Of a stretch of DNA of 46,814 bases, positions 27,882-35,285 are shown in pieces. The position numbers and the translations under genes are program-made. The stretch is from a virus: positions 1 to 46,814 of the IMG/VR virus record IMGVR_UViG_3300014502_000335. One strand, 5' to 3'. The notes beneath the pieces are model-generated. The model was not told where the DNA came from and ran no database searches. It saw only the letters and a program-made list of their open reading frames with translations. Numbering within the stretch: position 1 is the first letter of the stretch; each line of letters opens with the position of its first letter.

Positions 27882-28460
27882 ATGCAGAAACCCATTGATT
27901 TGAAGGATGGAACCCTCGCCCTCAAGGTCTGCTTGAAGAAGGGCTGGTCGAAGAAGCCGACCTACTGGGTCGAAGTCTGGCAGGTCCCTGTTAAGATCGG
28001 TCAAGTAACCAAGGTGCAGTGGGTTTGTAATCGATCCTGGAAGTTCACCAGGAAAGATCGATCCACTGGCAAGGCTGAAGACATGGCAGGATCAGTTCCA
28101 TACGATGGCAAGAGCAGCTTCTATCTTGCTTACGAGCAAGCTGTGAACTCAGTGGATATCCAATTGGAGAAAGACTACACCATCGATACGGTTCGGCACA
28201 AGATCGATGCAATCAAGCCACTAGAGCACCAAGAGATTCTAGAAACGATCAAAGGTTCCATGAAACGATGGAGTGAATTCTTGAAGAAACCCATACCGTT
28301 GGTTTTCACGGATGGAAGTGCTATGGTGATTGGTCAAGGCAATCCCAAGATCAAAGGGAAAGCTACTTATGACCCAGACATGATGACGACTCCACCTCCT
28401 CTTCCTCCAACTGGCTTCAAGGCGGCTCAAGCCAAGAGAGCCAAGAAGGCAAGATGGTGA
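27882..28460 (+). CDS. hypothetical protein
   Basis: 192 residues, ATG with GGGAG upstream. Lys-rich, with beta-rich N-terminal half (KPTYWVEVWQVPVKIGQV, VQWVCNRSWKF) and a Pro-rich then Lys/Ala-rich C-terminus (TPPPLPPTGF, KRAKKARW) that could bind nucleic acid. No recognised domain. Its stop overlaps the start of the HNH gene. Confidence 0.55.
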   Translation: MQKPIDLKDGTLALKVCLKKGWSKKPTYWVEVWQVPVKIGQVTKVQWVCNRSWKFTRKDRSTGKAEDMAGSVPYDGKSSFYLAYEQAVNSVDIQLEKDYTIDTVRHKIDAIKPLEHQEILETIKGSMKRWSEFLKKPIPLVFTDGSAMVIGQGNPKIKGKATYDPDMMTTPPPLPPTGFKAAQAKRAKKARW

Positions 28461-28840
28461 ATAAAACACCATTCATAAAACCTAACTTCAAGGGTTTTGG
28501 TAATAGGTATAAGAAGTTGTCAATCCTGGAACGATTTGAAGCCCAATTCATAAGAGGCAGACAAGACGAATGTTGGATCTGGATCGGTACTAAAAAACAA
28601 AAAGGGTATGGTGAATTGAGTCTTGGTATTAAACCCCGTAAGCTGATCAAAGCTCATAGGTTAGCATGGATACTAGCTTATGGTCCTATTCCAGATAATC
28701 TATTTGTACTACATAAATGTGATCAACCGAGCTGCGTAAATCCAGATCATCTCTTTTTAGGAACAAATGCAGATAATATGGCTGACTGTTTCTTAAAAGG
28801 AAGAACAGCATCAGGGAACGTAGTGGTAGAAGTAAATTAA
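28454..28840 (+). CDS. HNH homing endonuclease, C-terminal domain out of frame
   Basis: 128 residues, ATG overlapping the previous gene's end. The HNH_3 pattern is clear: HRLAWILAYGPIP, then VLHKCDQPSCVNPDHLFLG and NADNMADC, with the two-His/Asn metal finger and structural Cys. Such free-standing nucleases cut DNA and spread themselves between phages. The protein stops at VVVEVN, but the helix-turn-helix tail normal for this family continues in the -1 frame (28816-28968). The gene is more AT-rich than its surroundings, as expected for a mobile gene. As written the nuclease would lack its DNA-binding tail. Confidence 0.75.
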   Translation: MVNKTPFIKPNFKGFGNRYKKLSILERFEAQFIRGRQDECWIWIGTKKQKGYGELSLGIKPRKLIKAHRLAWILAYGPIPDNLFVLHKCDQPSCVNPDHLFLGTNADNMADCFLKGRTASGNVVVEVN

Positions 28841-28968
28841 CAGAAGATCAAGTAGTGGAAATTAGAAGTCGCTACAGTAATGGTATACCTACAAAACAGT
28901 TAGCTAAAGAATTCAATATTAGTAGAAGCAATATCTACCATATTCTCAACAAAAGAAGTTGGACATGA
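28816..28968 (+). pseudogene. frameshifted C-terminal HTH segment of the HNH gene
   Basis: In the -1 frame relative to the HNH gene the sequence reads GERSGRSKLTEDQVVEIR followed by LAKEFNISRSNIYHIL, the common C-terminal helix-turn-helix of HNH_3 endonucleases. It ends in a TGA that overlaps the helicase ATG (ATGA), the normal coupling seen in this genome, which shows it is the original 3' end. One missing base near the GGG at 28814-28816 (e.g. GGGG to GGG) explains the break. No slippery heptamer is present, so mutation or sequencing error is likelier than programmed shifting. Confidence 0.65.
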
Positions 28969-30455
28969 AAAGGTCTGTACAGCACATAGAGCTACTCAGA
29001 AAGAGTAAACAGAGTGCCCTGGAAGCAGTAGGCAGACAATACAACTGTATTATAGTGGTAACTGGAGCTGACGCTCGAATCGACGGCTCCTTCCCTGTAG
29101 ATGTAGTGGTGAATGCAACGTCGTACTTCTCCCCTGGATACAAGTTCACGCAGAAGTACCGTTCCGGTTTGTGGGATGGGCGAATCAAGCTATTCAGTAA
29201 GATCAAACGAACCTTCCCAGCTGGACTTGCAAACCTGGTTCTGGAGGAGCTGAGGAAGCACAAGGTTCAGGTGCAGCTGGATGATCGTCGCTACTGTCCC
29301 AACTTCACCGTCCACTTCCCTGAGACCTTGCCAGGGGCATCCTTTGCCCACCCCTTTGACTTCCAGCCCGTCTGTGCCTTTGAGATGGCTAGAAGACAAA
29401 GAGGAATAATTGGAGTAGCAACTAATGGGGGTAAATCCACCATCGCAGCGTTGTTCATTGCTGCAACAAAGATTCCAACGTTGTTTATGGTGCCCAACAG
29501 GACACTTCTTTATCAGACACAAAAGGTTCTGGCTCAACGTTTGAGTTTGAAACTTGAGGAGGTAGGACTTATCGGAGATGGACACTGGGAACCCAAACAA
29601 TGGGTGACTGTTTCCACAGCTGATACCCTTTATGCCAGATTGACAACTCCAATCTGTATAGACTTCTTGAAGTCTATACAATTACTGATAGTTGACGAAT
29701 GCCATCACCAGGGGGCAGACTCTTGGTATATGGTATCTCGTGCTTGTCCAGCCTTCTATCGATTCGGTTTGAGCGGCACACCTCTGAAGAGATCTGATGG
29801 TGCTGACCTCAGACTGATTGGTGTCACAGGACCAGTCATCTTCGAAGTGAAGAACAAGGAACTGGTTGAGAGGAAGATCAGTGTGCAGCCTATCATTCAC
29901 TTCTTGAAGATCACCAAGCCTTTGCTACCAAATAAGATGCCATACCGAGAGGTTCACAAGCTGGGCATCGTGGAGAACCCCTACCGCAACAACGAGATCT
30001 GCAAGGCGGTAGCTGACTTCGTGGAGCAGGGGTTGAGTGCTTTGATCGTTGTTGACGAAATCAAGCACGGAGAGATTCTAGACAAACGGTTGTGGACCTT
30101 CAAACAGAAGCTGTTCATCCCTCACCAGTTCATTAACGGTCAGGAAGAGATGGAGATCAGACACAAAGCTCTGGATGACTTCAGACGAGGGGACCTGAAG
30201 GTGCTCATCGCCACCAGCATCCTGAATGAAGGTCTGGACATGCCCAACATCGATGTCCTGGCTTTGGCTGCTGGGGGCAAGAGCCTCATCAACCTGCTGC
30301 AGAGGATTGGTCGTGGGCTTCGTCGGGGAGGGAATTCAGACCAGCTGCATGTGATTGACACAGCTGACTTCCAGCACAAATATCTGTTGAAACACTCCTT
30401 GCAGAGAATGCAGGAGTACCGTGACCAGGACTGTTTTGAGATAAAGGTAGCATAG
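28965..30455 (+). CDS. superfamily 2 DNA helicase, UvsW-like
   Basis: 496 residues from ATG 28965. An N-terminal domain (about 1-110) with YKFTQKYRSGLWDGRIKLF is characteristic of UvsW-type phage helicases. Then Walker A ATNGGKST (about 153), DECH box VDECHHQ (about 243), SGTP motif III (LSGTPLKR), and motif VI QRIGRGLRRG (about 446). These ATP-driven enzymes branch-migrate and unwind recombination or R-loop intermediates during phage replication. The Walker A has Asn-Gly-Gly instead of the usual Gly-x-Gly. It follows the HNH gene by an ATGA overlap and overlaps the next GTG. Confidence 0.85.
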   Translation: MKRSVQHIELLRKSKQSALEAVGRQYNCIIVVTGADARIDGSFPVDVVVNATSYFSPGYKFTQKYRSGLWDGRIKLFSKIKRTFPAGLANLVLEELRKHKVQVQLDDRRYCPNFTVHFPETLPGASFAHPFDFQPVCAFEMARRQRGIIGVATNGGKSTIAALFIAATKIPTLFMVPNRTLLYQTQKVLAQRLSLKLEEVGLIGDGHWEPKQWVTVSTADTLYARLTTPICIDFLKSIQLLIVDECHHQGADSWYMVSRACPAFYRFGLSGTPLKRSDGADLRLIGVTGPVIFEVKNKELVERKISVQPIIHFLKITKPLLPNKMPYREVHKLGIVENPYRNNEICKAVADFVEQGLSALIVVDEIKHGEILDKRLWTFKQKLFIPHQFINGQEEMEIRHKALDDFRRGDLKVLIATSILNEGLDMPNIDVLALAAGGKSLINLLQRIGRGLRRGGNSDQLHVIDTADFQHKYLLKHSLQRMQEYRDQDCFEIKVA

Positions 30456-30700
30456 TGACTGGCTTCCAATATCGAATGATGCGTCTTATGCATCATGAAG
30501 TTGTTTCAGAAGCCATAGACTTAGGTAGACTGATGGGTTGCTCATACAGAAGTGTTGCCATGAGCTTGGCTGCGTGCAGAAGACATGGATGGATTACATT
30601 GTGGTGTGGTTATCCAGAGACATTCACCATAACAGACCTTGGCAGAGAAGCTCTGAAACGATATACGAATCGAAATCTCAAGTACAAGAAGGAGAAGTAA
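30455..30700 (+). CDS. small winged-helix-like protein
   Basis: 81 residues with GTG start inside the helicase stop (TAGTG). Helices EAIDLGRLMGCSYRSVAMSLAACRRHGWI followed by a short hairpin (TLWCGYPETFTITDLGREALKRY) resemble a winged helix-turn-helix of DNA-binding type. Could be a small transcriptional regulator or a helicase partner. Weak family recognition, but the pattern of recognition helix and wing is good. Confidence 0.5.
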   Translation: MTGFQYRMMRLMHHEVVSEAIDLGRLMGCSYRSVAMSLAACRRHGWITLWCGYPETFTITDLGREALKRYTNRNLKYKKEK

Positions 30701-30702
30701 CA

Positions 30703-31503
30703 ATGATTAACGGAACAGGACTGATCATCAATGGTGAGAGAGTGTTGGTTCCTGGGCTCAATGTTATAAACTATCTTGATGATCATCGTTGTGCTCTCTT
30801 CATGGGTAAGAACATGAGATTAAGGAACACAAGGTGGATCAGAGCCATCATCCATCACAATACTAAAAATGTAGCTACGGTGTTGTTACCTGGTGCTGGA
30901 CCCAGTGAAGACCTTGGAGCCAGGTTGATGAGATTCTGGTCCTTGAACACCACCAAGCCTGCAGGGGCTCACACAGCGGTGGATTGGGACGGGACGGTCT
31001 TCTGCTTGGCAGACCTTATGAGGATGGCTGCCTATCACGCCAGCATGGAGAACGAAGTATCAGTGGGTAACGAGATGTTCGAAGATGAGAAGGGTCATAT
31101 CTATCAAGTACAGCTTGACGCCAACGTCAAGCTCACTGAATTCCTCTGCCATTATTTTGGCATCCAACGGCAATGCCCACCATCAGGTTATACTGCTCAA
31201 ATCAACAGACTGTCCAACAATCTTGGTCACAATTGCGGTGTAGACATGGTGGGAGTTTTTGGTCACTGTCACCAGAATCATCCTGCAAAAGCTAATGATC
31301 CTGGTATTCATATCTTCCAGGCTCTTGTAGATGCAGGTTTCCATACATTTGACTTTAATCACTATGAAGACAAAAACTACTGGAAAACGATTCAAGACAA
31401 ATTAGGTGTCAACAAGGATGGTGTACCAGGTCCTCACACTAGAGACGCTCTTCATGCCCATGGCTTTGAGGCTGGTCTGTACGATTTTGTCACAGCATTA
31501 TGA
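30703..31503 (+). CDS. N-acetylmuramoyl-L-alanine amidase (endolysin)
   Basis: 266 residues from ATG 30703, with AAGGAGAAG upstream; a longer frame from 30538 overlaps the previous gene and is rejected. Amidase_2 signature: first zinc His in IIHHNT, central TAVDWDGTVF, and late ligands in FGHCHQNHPAKANDPG (typical H...DPG end). The C-terminal 45 residues (YWKTIQDKLG, GVPGPHTRDALHAHGF) are a short peptidoglycan-binding type repeat. The enzyme cleaves the amide between MurNAc and stem peptide during lysis. No signal peptide, so it depends on a holin. It overlaps the next gene by ATGA. Confidence 0.8.
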   Translation: MINGTGLIINGERVLVPGLNVINYLDDHRCALFMGKNMRLRNTRWIRAIIHHNTKNVATVLLPGAGPSEDLGARLMRFWSLNTTKPAGAHTAVDWDGTVFCLADLMRMAAYHASMENEVSVGNEMFEDEKGHIYQVQLDANVKLTEFLCHYFGIQRQCPPSGYTAQINRLSNNLGHNCGVDMVGVFGHCHQNHPAKANDPGIHIFQALVDAGFHTFDFNHYEDKNYWKTIQDKLGVNKDGVPGPHTRDALHAHGFEAGLYDFVTAL

Positions 31504-31838
31504 TTATGTTCCTTGCTAGGACATCACAGACCATAGTACAGGAGATGATCAACAACCTCAGCCGAAGCATACCTGGGGTTGATACAAGTTTAGGATCAAA
31601 CTTTCGCATGCTCTTGGAGGTGGTAGCAGAGCAGATTGCTGATTTGGAGATACGACTAGCAATGTCTGTAGGAGTTGTTAACATCTGTCATATTTGTGGT
31701 CACAACATTGCAGAACAGCCAGGTAATGTTTGTAACCTTTGTAAGATAGCGGTTAACAAAAAGATGTCAGAGAAAGAAGAGGAGTTTGTAGGACCACCAG
31801 AGCCTCACCGTCCTCCTGGTTATTGGAATATTCCATGA
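31500..31838 (+). CDS. hypothetical protein with zinc ribbon
   Basis: 112 residues, ATGA overlap with the amidase. The N-terminal half (VQEMINNLSRSI, then GSNFRMLLEVVAEQIADLEIRL) resembles the N-terminal helices of gpJ-like proteins. The middle has a CxxC..CxxC zinc ribbon (CHICG, CNLC) separated by 15 residues, followed by a Pro-rich end. No named family. The stop overlaps the methyltransferase start. Confidence 0.5.
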   Translation: MIMFLARTSQTIVQEMINNLSRSIPGVDTSLGSNFRMLLEVVAEQIADLEIRLAMSVGVVNICHICGHNIAEQPGNVCNLCKIAVNKKMSEKEEEFVGPPEPHRPPGYWNIP

Positions 31839-33523
31839 AGACTCCATTCCGCAAAGATGCATTCTGGGGGTCAGTACCTCTTCCTATGACCAAGGTACTA
31901 GGTGGAGTGATCTGGCAGATGGATGCAGTCGATTTGGTAAGGAGTCTCCCTGACGAGTCTGTTGATCTTGTCGTTACGGACCCAGCATGGGAGTCGCTTG
32001 AGAAGTGGAGATCTACAGGCACCACAACACGACTCAAGCATTCCAAAGGATCAAGCAATGACTGGTTTCAGACGTTCCCAAACTCTAGGTATTACGAACT
32101 GTTCCACGAATTCTATCGTGTCCTGAAACCAGGATCATTCTTGTACATGTTCGCTGATGAGGAGACTCGTGATCTAATCTGCACAGGCTACTCTCCGCAG
32201 ACAGACAGGTACATCACAGTGGATGAAGGACAGGTCCAGCTGGGGCATGGTCCTCTGCTTTCAGCCAAGTTCAAATACTGGAAGGCTTTGGTTTGGGACA
32301 AGATGTGTGTTTCAGATGATACTGAAGCTTTGACACCTAATGGATGGCAACCACGATGTAACTTAAAGGTTGGTGATCTCATAGCTTCAGTAGAACGCCC
32401 TAAAACAAGATTGGTTTGGAGACCAATCGAAGCTATGAATAGTTATTCTGTGATTAATGAACCTATGGTTCATGTAAAGACATCACTAGTAGATATGCTT
32501 ATGACTGAGAATCATAATCTATTTATTAGAGGAAGAGAATTAATCACAGCAAAAGATTTACTTTCAATGAGTAAGCATAATTGGAAAATACCAGTAGGTG
32601 CTGAGAGTCATCTTCATGGTAGAAATGGATATCCAGGATCACTTGCAGTAGCTGAGCTAAAAGGATGGTATGTAGCAGAAGGATCTCCTTTAAATACTGG
32701 AGCTTTGATATATCAAACAAAATCACAAGGACGAAATCGAATAAAATCACTGTTGGACAAACTTGAATGGACTTATACTAATAGACCAGATCGTTTTTAC
32801 GTTCATGCATCATCTGCACAAGATCTTCGGTCTTATGGAAAAACAATCAGGAGAGAGTCTCTTAGTTGGCCAGAACCAGAGATGAGAGCATTCTTTAATG
32901 GACTAGTAGGTGGTGATGGTCATCTATTTGAATCTGGACGGTGTCATTTCTGGCAAAAAGACAAAGATCAAATTGATTTGTTTCAAGAGCTTTCAATAAA
33001 ACTTGGATATTCTTGCAATGTCAATAAGTGTAAAGGAAAGAATCTTTGGATTGCATCGGCTAGACTAACACGGTGGACTAGTTTTAGGCAATCTAATGTT
33101 TACCAAGAGATGTATTCTGGTATTGTGTGGTGCCCAACAGTAGATACCGGGTACTGGCTAGCAAGACGTAACGGGAAACCATTTATCACTGGTAATTCTA
33201 GAGGTATGGGATACCACTTCCCAGCACAGCATGAGTTCATTATCATGGCTGAGAAGGTGAAAGGCTCCAAGCATCGTCGGTTGAATAACAATGCTATTGG
33301 TGATGTTGTTTCAGTAAAGAGATTGAAAGGTAAAGCTTACTATCCCACGGAAAAGCCTATTGAGTTGATCAGAGTTCTCATCTTTGAATCAACCAACGAA
33401 GGAGATTGTGTCCTTGATCCCTTTGCTGGTAGTGGTGTGGTTGGAATAGCATGCAGAGGACTAAAGAGACAATTCATCCTTGGTGATATAGAACCCAAGG
33501 AAGCTCTCCGGAGACTGGGATGA
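31835..33523 (+). CDS. DNA methyltransferase interrupted by an intein
   Basis: 562 residues before splicing, from ATG 31835 (ATGA overlap). Extein N-part: catalytic motif TDPAWE (about 47-52), a DPPY/DPPW variant, then a GSFLYMFADEETR strand. Extein C-part after the intein: GMGYHFPAQHEFIIMAEK, PTEKPIELIRVLI and SAM-binding DPFAGSG (about 530). This order (catalytic motif first, SAM motif last) is the beta class of N4-cytosine/N6-adenine methyltransferases. An intein occupies residues 158-454; the spliced enzyme would be 265 residues. The product may guard phage DNA from host restriction. TDPAW rather than DPPY/W is unusual. Confidence 0.8.
   Translation: MKTPFRKDAFWGSVPLPMTKVLGGVIWQMDAVDLVRSLPDESVDLVVTDPAWESLEKWRSTGTTTRLKHSKGSSNDWFQTFPNSRYYELFHEFYRVLKPGSFLYMFADEETRDLICTGYSPQTDRYITVDEGQVQLGHGPLLSAKFKYWKALVWDKMCVSDDTEALTPNGWQPRCNLKVGDLIASVERPKTRLVWRPIEAMNSYSVINEPMVHVKTSLVDMLMTENHNLFIRGRELITAKDLLSMSKHNWKIPVGAESHLHGRNGYPGSLAVAELKGWYVAEGSPLNTGALIYQTKSQGRNRIKSLLDKLEWTYTNRPDRFYVHASSAQDLRSYGKTIRRESLSWPEPEMRAFFNGLVGGDGHLFESGRCHFWQKDKDQIDLFQELSIKLGYSCNVNKCKGKNLWIASARLTRWTSFRQSNVYQEMYSGIVWCPTVDTGYWLARRNGKPFITGNSRGMGYHFPAQHEFIIMAEKVKGSKHRRLNNNAIGDVVSVKRLKGKAYYPTEKPIELIRVLIFESTNEGDCVLDPFAGSGVVGIACRGLKRQFILGDIEPKEALRRLG
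32306..33196 (+). mobile_element. intein with LAGLIDADG homing endonuclease
   Basis: 297 residues. Splice block A: CVSDDTEALTPNGW with Cys1. Block B: MLMTENHNLFIR (TxxH motif). Endonuclease blocks: LKGWYVAEGS and FFNGLVGGDG, two degenerate LAGLIDADG helices with the catalytic acids. Blocks F and G: VDTGYWLARRNGKPFITGN, ending in Asn, followed by Ser as +1 nucleophile. The penultimate residue is Gly where His is usual. Joined exteins read ALVWDKM-SRGMGYHF, matching the uninterrupted methyltransferase family. The segment is AT-richer than the exteins. Confidence 0.85.
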
Positions 33524-33837
33524 GGACACCATACAAGTCTCCTAAACCAGCTCTGCTATTGTCAGACGAAGAGATTCAAAAGATCGCCAAAGAGCTGCTA
33601 CAAAACAAAGAGCTGTTCCAGAATCAACAAAAGATAGCCATCAAAATCAAAGAGCTTCGTATCAAGAAGGGCTATGCCTATCAATTTGTGACGGGAGCTG
33701 TAGAAGACATGTGGTTCCCTGAGGGGCGAGGACCGTGGCCGATCAACCACCAGCTCTACAGGGCCATCGGAGAAGCCATCTGTCGGGAAGCAGCCAGGCG
33801 ACTCAACGAGCCCTTTGAGTACCCATGGAGTGATTGA
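33520..33837 (+). CDS. hypothetical protein
   Basis: 105 residues, ATGA overlap with the methyltransferase. Helical, Lys/Glu/Gln-rich N-terminal half (LSDEEIQKIAKELLQNKELF) and a C-terminal helix (LYRAIGEAICREAARRL). No recognised domain. Belongs to the same coupled run of genes; the stop overlaps the radical-SAM ATG. Confidence 0.5.
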   Translation: MRTPYKSPKPALLLSDEEIQKIAKELLQNKELFQNQQKIAIKIKELRIKKGYAYQFVTGAVEDMWFPEGRGPWPINHQLYRAIGEAICREAARRLNEPFEYPWSD

Positions 33838-34091
33838 TGAGAGAGATCACTTTTGAGTTGACCAACTTCTGCGAAAACAGCTGCAAATACTGCTCTACCA
33901 ACACAGTCAAGAGTAAGACTGAGGCCACATACCTTGAGTATGATCTTTTCCATAAGATCCTAACTGAAGGTTCACCATACGACAGAGTGATCTTTAGTGG
34001 TGGAGAACCATTGGCTCACCCTGGGCAGCGGGTAAGGAAGCACGAGAGAAGTGGAAAGCAGAGAAGAAAGCTCACCAAGATCAATTTTTGA
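33837..34091 (+). CDS. truncated radical-SAM protein
   Basis: 84 residues from ATG 33837 (GGAG upstream; an in-frame TTG lies 3 bases before). The radical-SAM cluster motif is intact (CENSCKYC, the Cx3Cx2C that binds the 4Fe-4S cluster), and FSGGEPLAHPG is the SAM-binding GGE motif. After that the sequence turns basic and ends at 34091, while real radical-SAM enzymes need 200 or more residues. The sensible downstream reading is in another frame. Most likely a gene with an internal deletion, so probably inactive. Confidence 0.6.
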   Translation: MREITFELTNFCENSCKYCSTNTVKSKTEATYLEYDLFHKILTEGSPYDRVIFSGGEPLAHPGQRVRKHERSGKQRRKLTKINF

Positions 34092-34156
34092 AAGAGTACA
34101 GAGAGAGCAAAGAGACAGCTGACCTACCTGTACCCCTCATCGAGGTTCCTCATTGA
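34025..34156 (+). pseudogene. out-of-frame 3' end following the radical-SAM fragment
   Basis: In the frame starting at 34025 the sequence reads AAGKEAREKWKAEKKAHQDQ and ends DLPVPLIEVPH with TGA at 34154-34156, which overlaps the TTG start of the next gene. Composition and coupling suggest this is the true end of a gene whose front is the radical-SAM fragment or was deleted. It is open only back to 33998 and has no start of its own. Confidence 0.45.
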
Positions 34157-34578
34157 AGCAGCCCTACGTCTTCTCCAAGGTCGCCGTCGTGGGTTCCAGG
34201 ACGTTCATGCGTCTGGACCTGGTTCGCCTCCTGGTGAGGCTCCTGGGCCGCTGCATCATCGTCAGCGGAGGGGCCATTGGAGTGGACACAGTGGCTGCTG
34301 ACGAAGCCAGGCGGTTGGGCTACCCAGAGCCATTGATCTTCCCTGCGAACTGGAAGAAGTACGGGAAGCCAGCAGGTATGATCCGCAACAAACAGATTGT
34401 GGTTGCTAGCGACGGCTTGGCTATCTTCTGGGACGGTCAATCACGAGGAACTCACGGAGCCCTCATCGAAGCCAAGCGGTCCAAGAAGCCTATCATCTTA
34501 GTGACAGAAAGTGATGCAAAGGTTACGATAGAACCGATTGGATGGGAGCATGTCCCAGGTCCTCAAGCTAGAGTTTGA
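34153..34578 (+). CDS. SLOG/DUF2493-type nucleotide-binding protein
   Basis: 141 residues, TTG start overlapping the upstream TGA. Rossmann-like features of the DUF2493/YAcAr branch of the SLOG superfamily: VAVVGSRTF, IIVSGGAIGVDTVAADEA, WKKYGKPAGMIRN and FWDGQSRGTHGALIEA. SLOG proteins bind nucleotide-derived ligands and occur in nucleotide-signalling and modification systems as well as phages. Specific ligand unknown. The end overlaps the start of the DnaJ-domain gene. Confidence 0.75.
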   Translation: MKQPYVFSKVAVVGSRTFMRLDLVRLLVRLLGRCIIVSGGAIGVDTVAADEARRLGYPEPLIFPANWKKYGKPAGMIRNKQIVVASDGLAIFWDGQSRGTHGALIEAKRSKKPIILVTESDAKVTIEPIGWEHVPGPQARV

Positions 34579-35050
34579 TCCTGTTAATCCTGAGTGGGTG
34601 GGATTTCATTTTGCTCACAATGAGCGAATGCTGAGTCACATCCAATACGGAATCAAGCCAGCTTCCTACCGTCGCTGGAACCCTGAGAAGAAGCGGTGGG
34701 AGGTCCATAGAAACAAGTTTCTAGCATCAGTGGGGATGGGCAAGCGGTTCTTCAACCACGTCGACTACAGTGGGCTTCCAGAGGGGTTCCAAATCCTCAT
34801 CGTGAAGTTCCTCAAGGACCACGCAGGAGGCTCTCCAGGAGGCCCAGGAGCCCCTCAGAGCGAAGACCCCTATCAGGTCCTCCACCTGCTACCCTCGGCC
34901 CCGTGGTCGGTTGTGCAAGCGGTGTACAAGGTTCTGGCATTCGAATCCCATCCCGACCGAGGAGGTGACCAGAACCTTTTCCTGCGAATTGATGCAGCGT
35001 TTCATCAGCTGAAGAGAGCGCGAGAGTCACGAGAGGTTTCCAGTGGTTAG
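34550..35050 (+). CDS. DnaJ-domain protein
   Basis: 166 residues; I chose ATG 34550 with GGATGGGAG upstream over a TTG at 34538. The N-terminal 80 residues include YRRWNPEKKRWEV, a motif like the HARP/SNF2-associated region. A Gly/Pro linker follows. The C-terminal 55 residues are a J-domain: DPYQVLHLLPSAPWSVVQAV, HPD in ESHPDRGGD, then FLRIDAAFHQLKRA. J-domains stimulate Hsp70; phage ones may recruit host DnaK for replication or assembly. Followed by the long structured non-coding stretch. Confidence 0.7.
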   Translation: MSQVLKLEFDPVNPEWVGFHFAHNERMLSHIQYGIKPASYRRWNPEKKRWEVHRNKFLASVGMGKRFFNHVDYSGLPEGFQILIVKFLKDHAGGSPGGPGAPQSEDPYQVLHLLPSAPWSVVQAVYKVLAFESHPDRGGDQNLFLRIDAAFHQLKRARESREVSSG

Positions 35051-35116
35051 AAGTTCCTCGAAAAATAACTAGACACCCTACCACGTTCGGAGGTACGGTG
35101 GCAATTCTCAGATCAG

Positions 35117-35247
35117 TGGCCTGGCAAAGTTTCCGTTCAAGGACAGAATGACCAGATAAATCAGTTACATACAATTCCCCCAACCCGGTGAGCCGGGGAA
35201 TCGCCCAGATTCCCGACTCCTTGGACGGTATGCGGCTTGCCAGGCCA
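35117..35247 (+). ncRNA. candidate structured RNA (or DNA structure)
   Basis: Two nested long stems (35117-35127/35237-35247 and 35133-35143/35218-35228) enclose mutually exclusive tip hairpins: CCCGG-TGAG-CCGGG (35184-35197) and GGGAATC-GCCCA-GATTCCC (35196-35214), which share bases 35196-35197. A different pairing of 35177-35188 with 35264-35276 would put a GC stem directly before ATTTTTC. The set looks like a switch with alternative folds. Confidence 0.45.
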
Positions 35248-35282
35248 ATGTCGGTCAAGGCAGCCGGGACTGGGGGATTTTT
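35177..35282 (+). terminator. possible attenuator/terminator arm (alternative fold)
   Basis: CCCCCAACCCGG (35177-35188) can pair with CCGGGACTGGGGG (35264-35276): five GC pairs, a short internal loop, then T-A and five GC pairs. It is followed at once by ATTTTTC, as in a Rho-independent terminator with a very large loop. It crosses the 35117/35247 stem, so the two folds compete or form a pseudoknot. Confidence 0.3.
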
Positions 35283-35285
35283 CAT

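Larger units (their letters stand above)
35051..35285 (+). other. 235-base intergenic region with nested long-range pairing
   Basis: The longest clear gene-free gap. Arms at 35117-35127 and 35237-35247 are perfect complements over 11 bases (TGGCCTGGCAA with TTGCCAGGCCA). Nested inside, 35133-35143 pairs with 35218-35228 over 11 bases with one G-T wobble. Two hairpins sit at the tip. This looks like a folded RNA or a DNA structure rather than spacer. It has no similarity I recognise to tRNA, tmRNA, RNase P, or common ribozyme cores. Confidence 0.55.

Noticed and set aside
28454-28968. Group I intron around the HNH gene
   Set aside because: The HNH gene lies between two complete genes with direct overlaps at both ends, leaving no room for an intron core, and no gene is interrupted.
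29619-29632. GATACCCTTT inside the helicase gene
   Set aside because: It lies in coding sequence and has no complementary flanking arms, unlike copies A, C and D.
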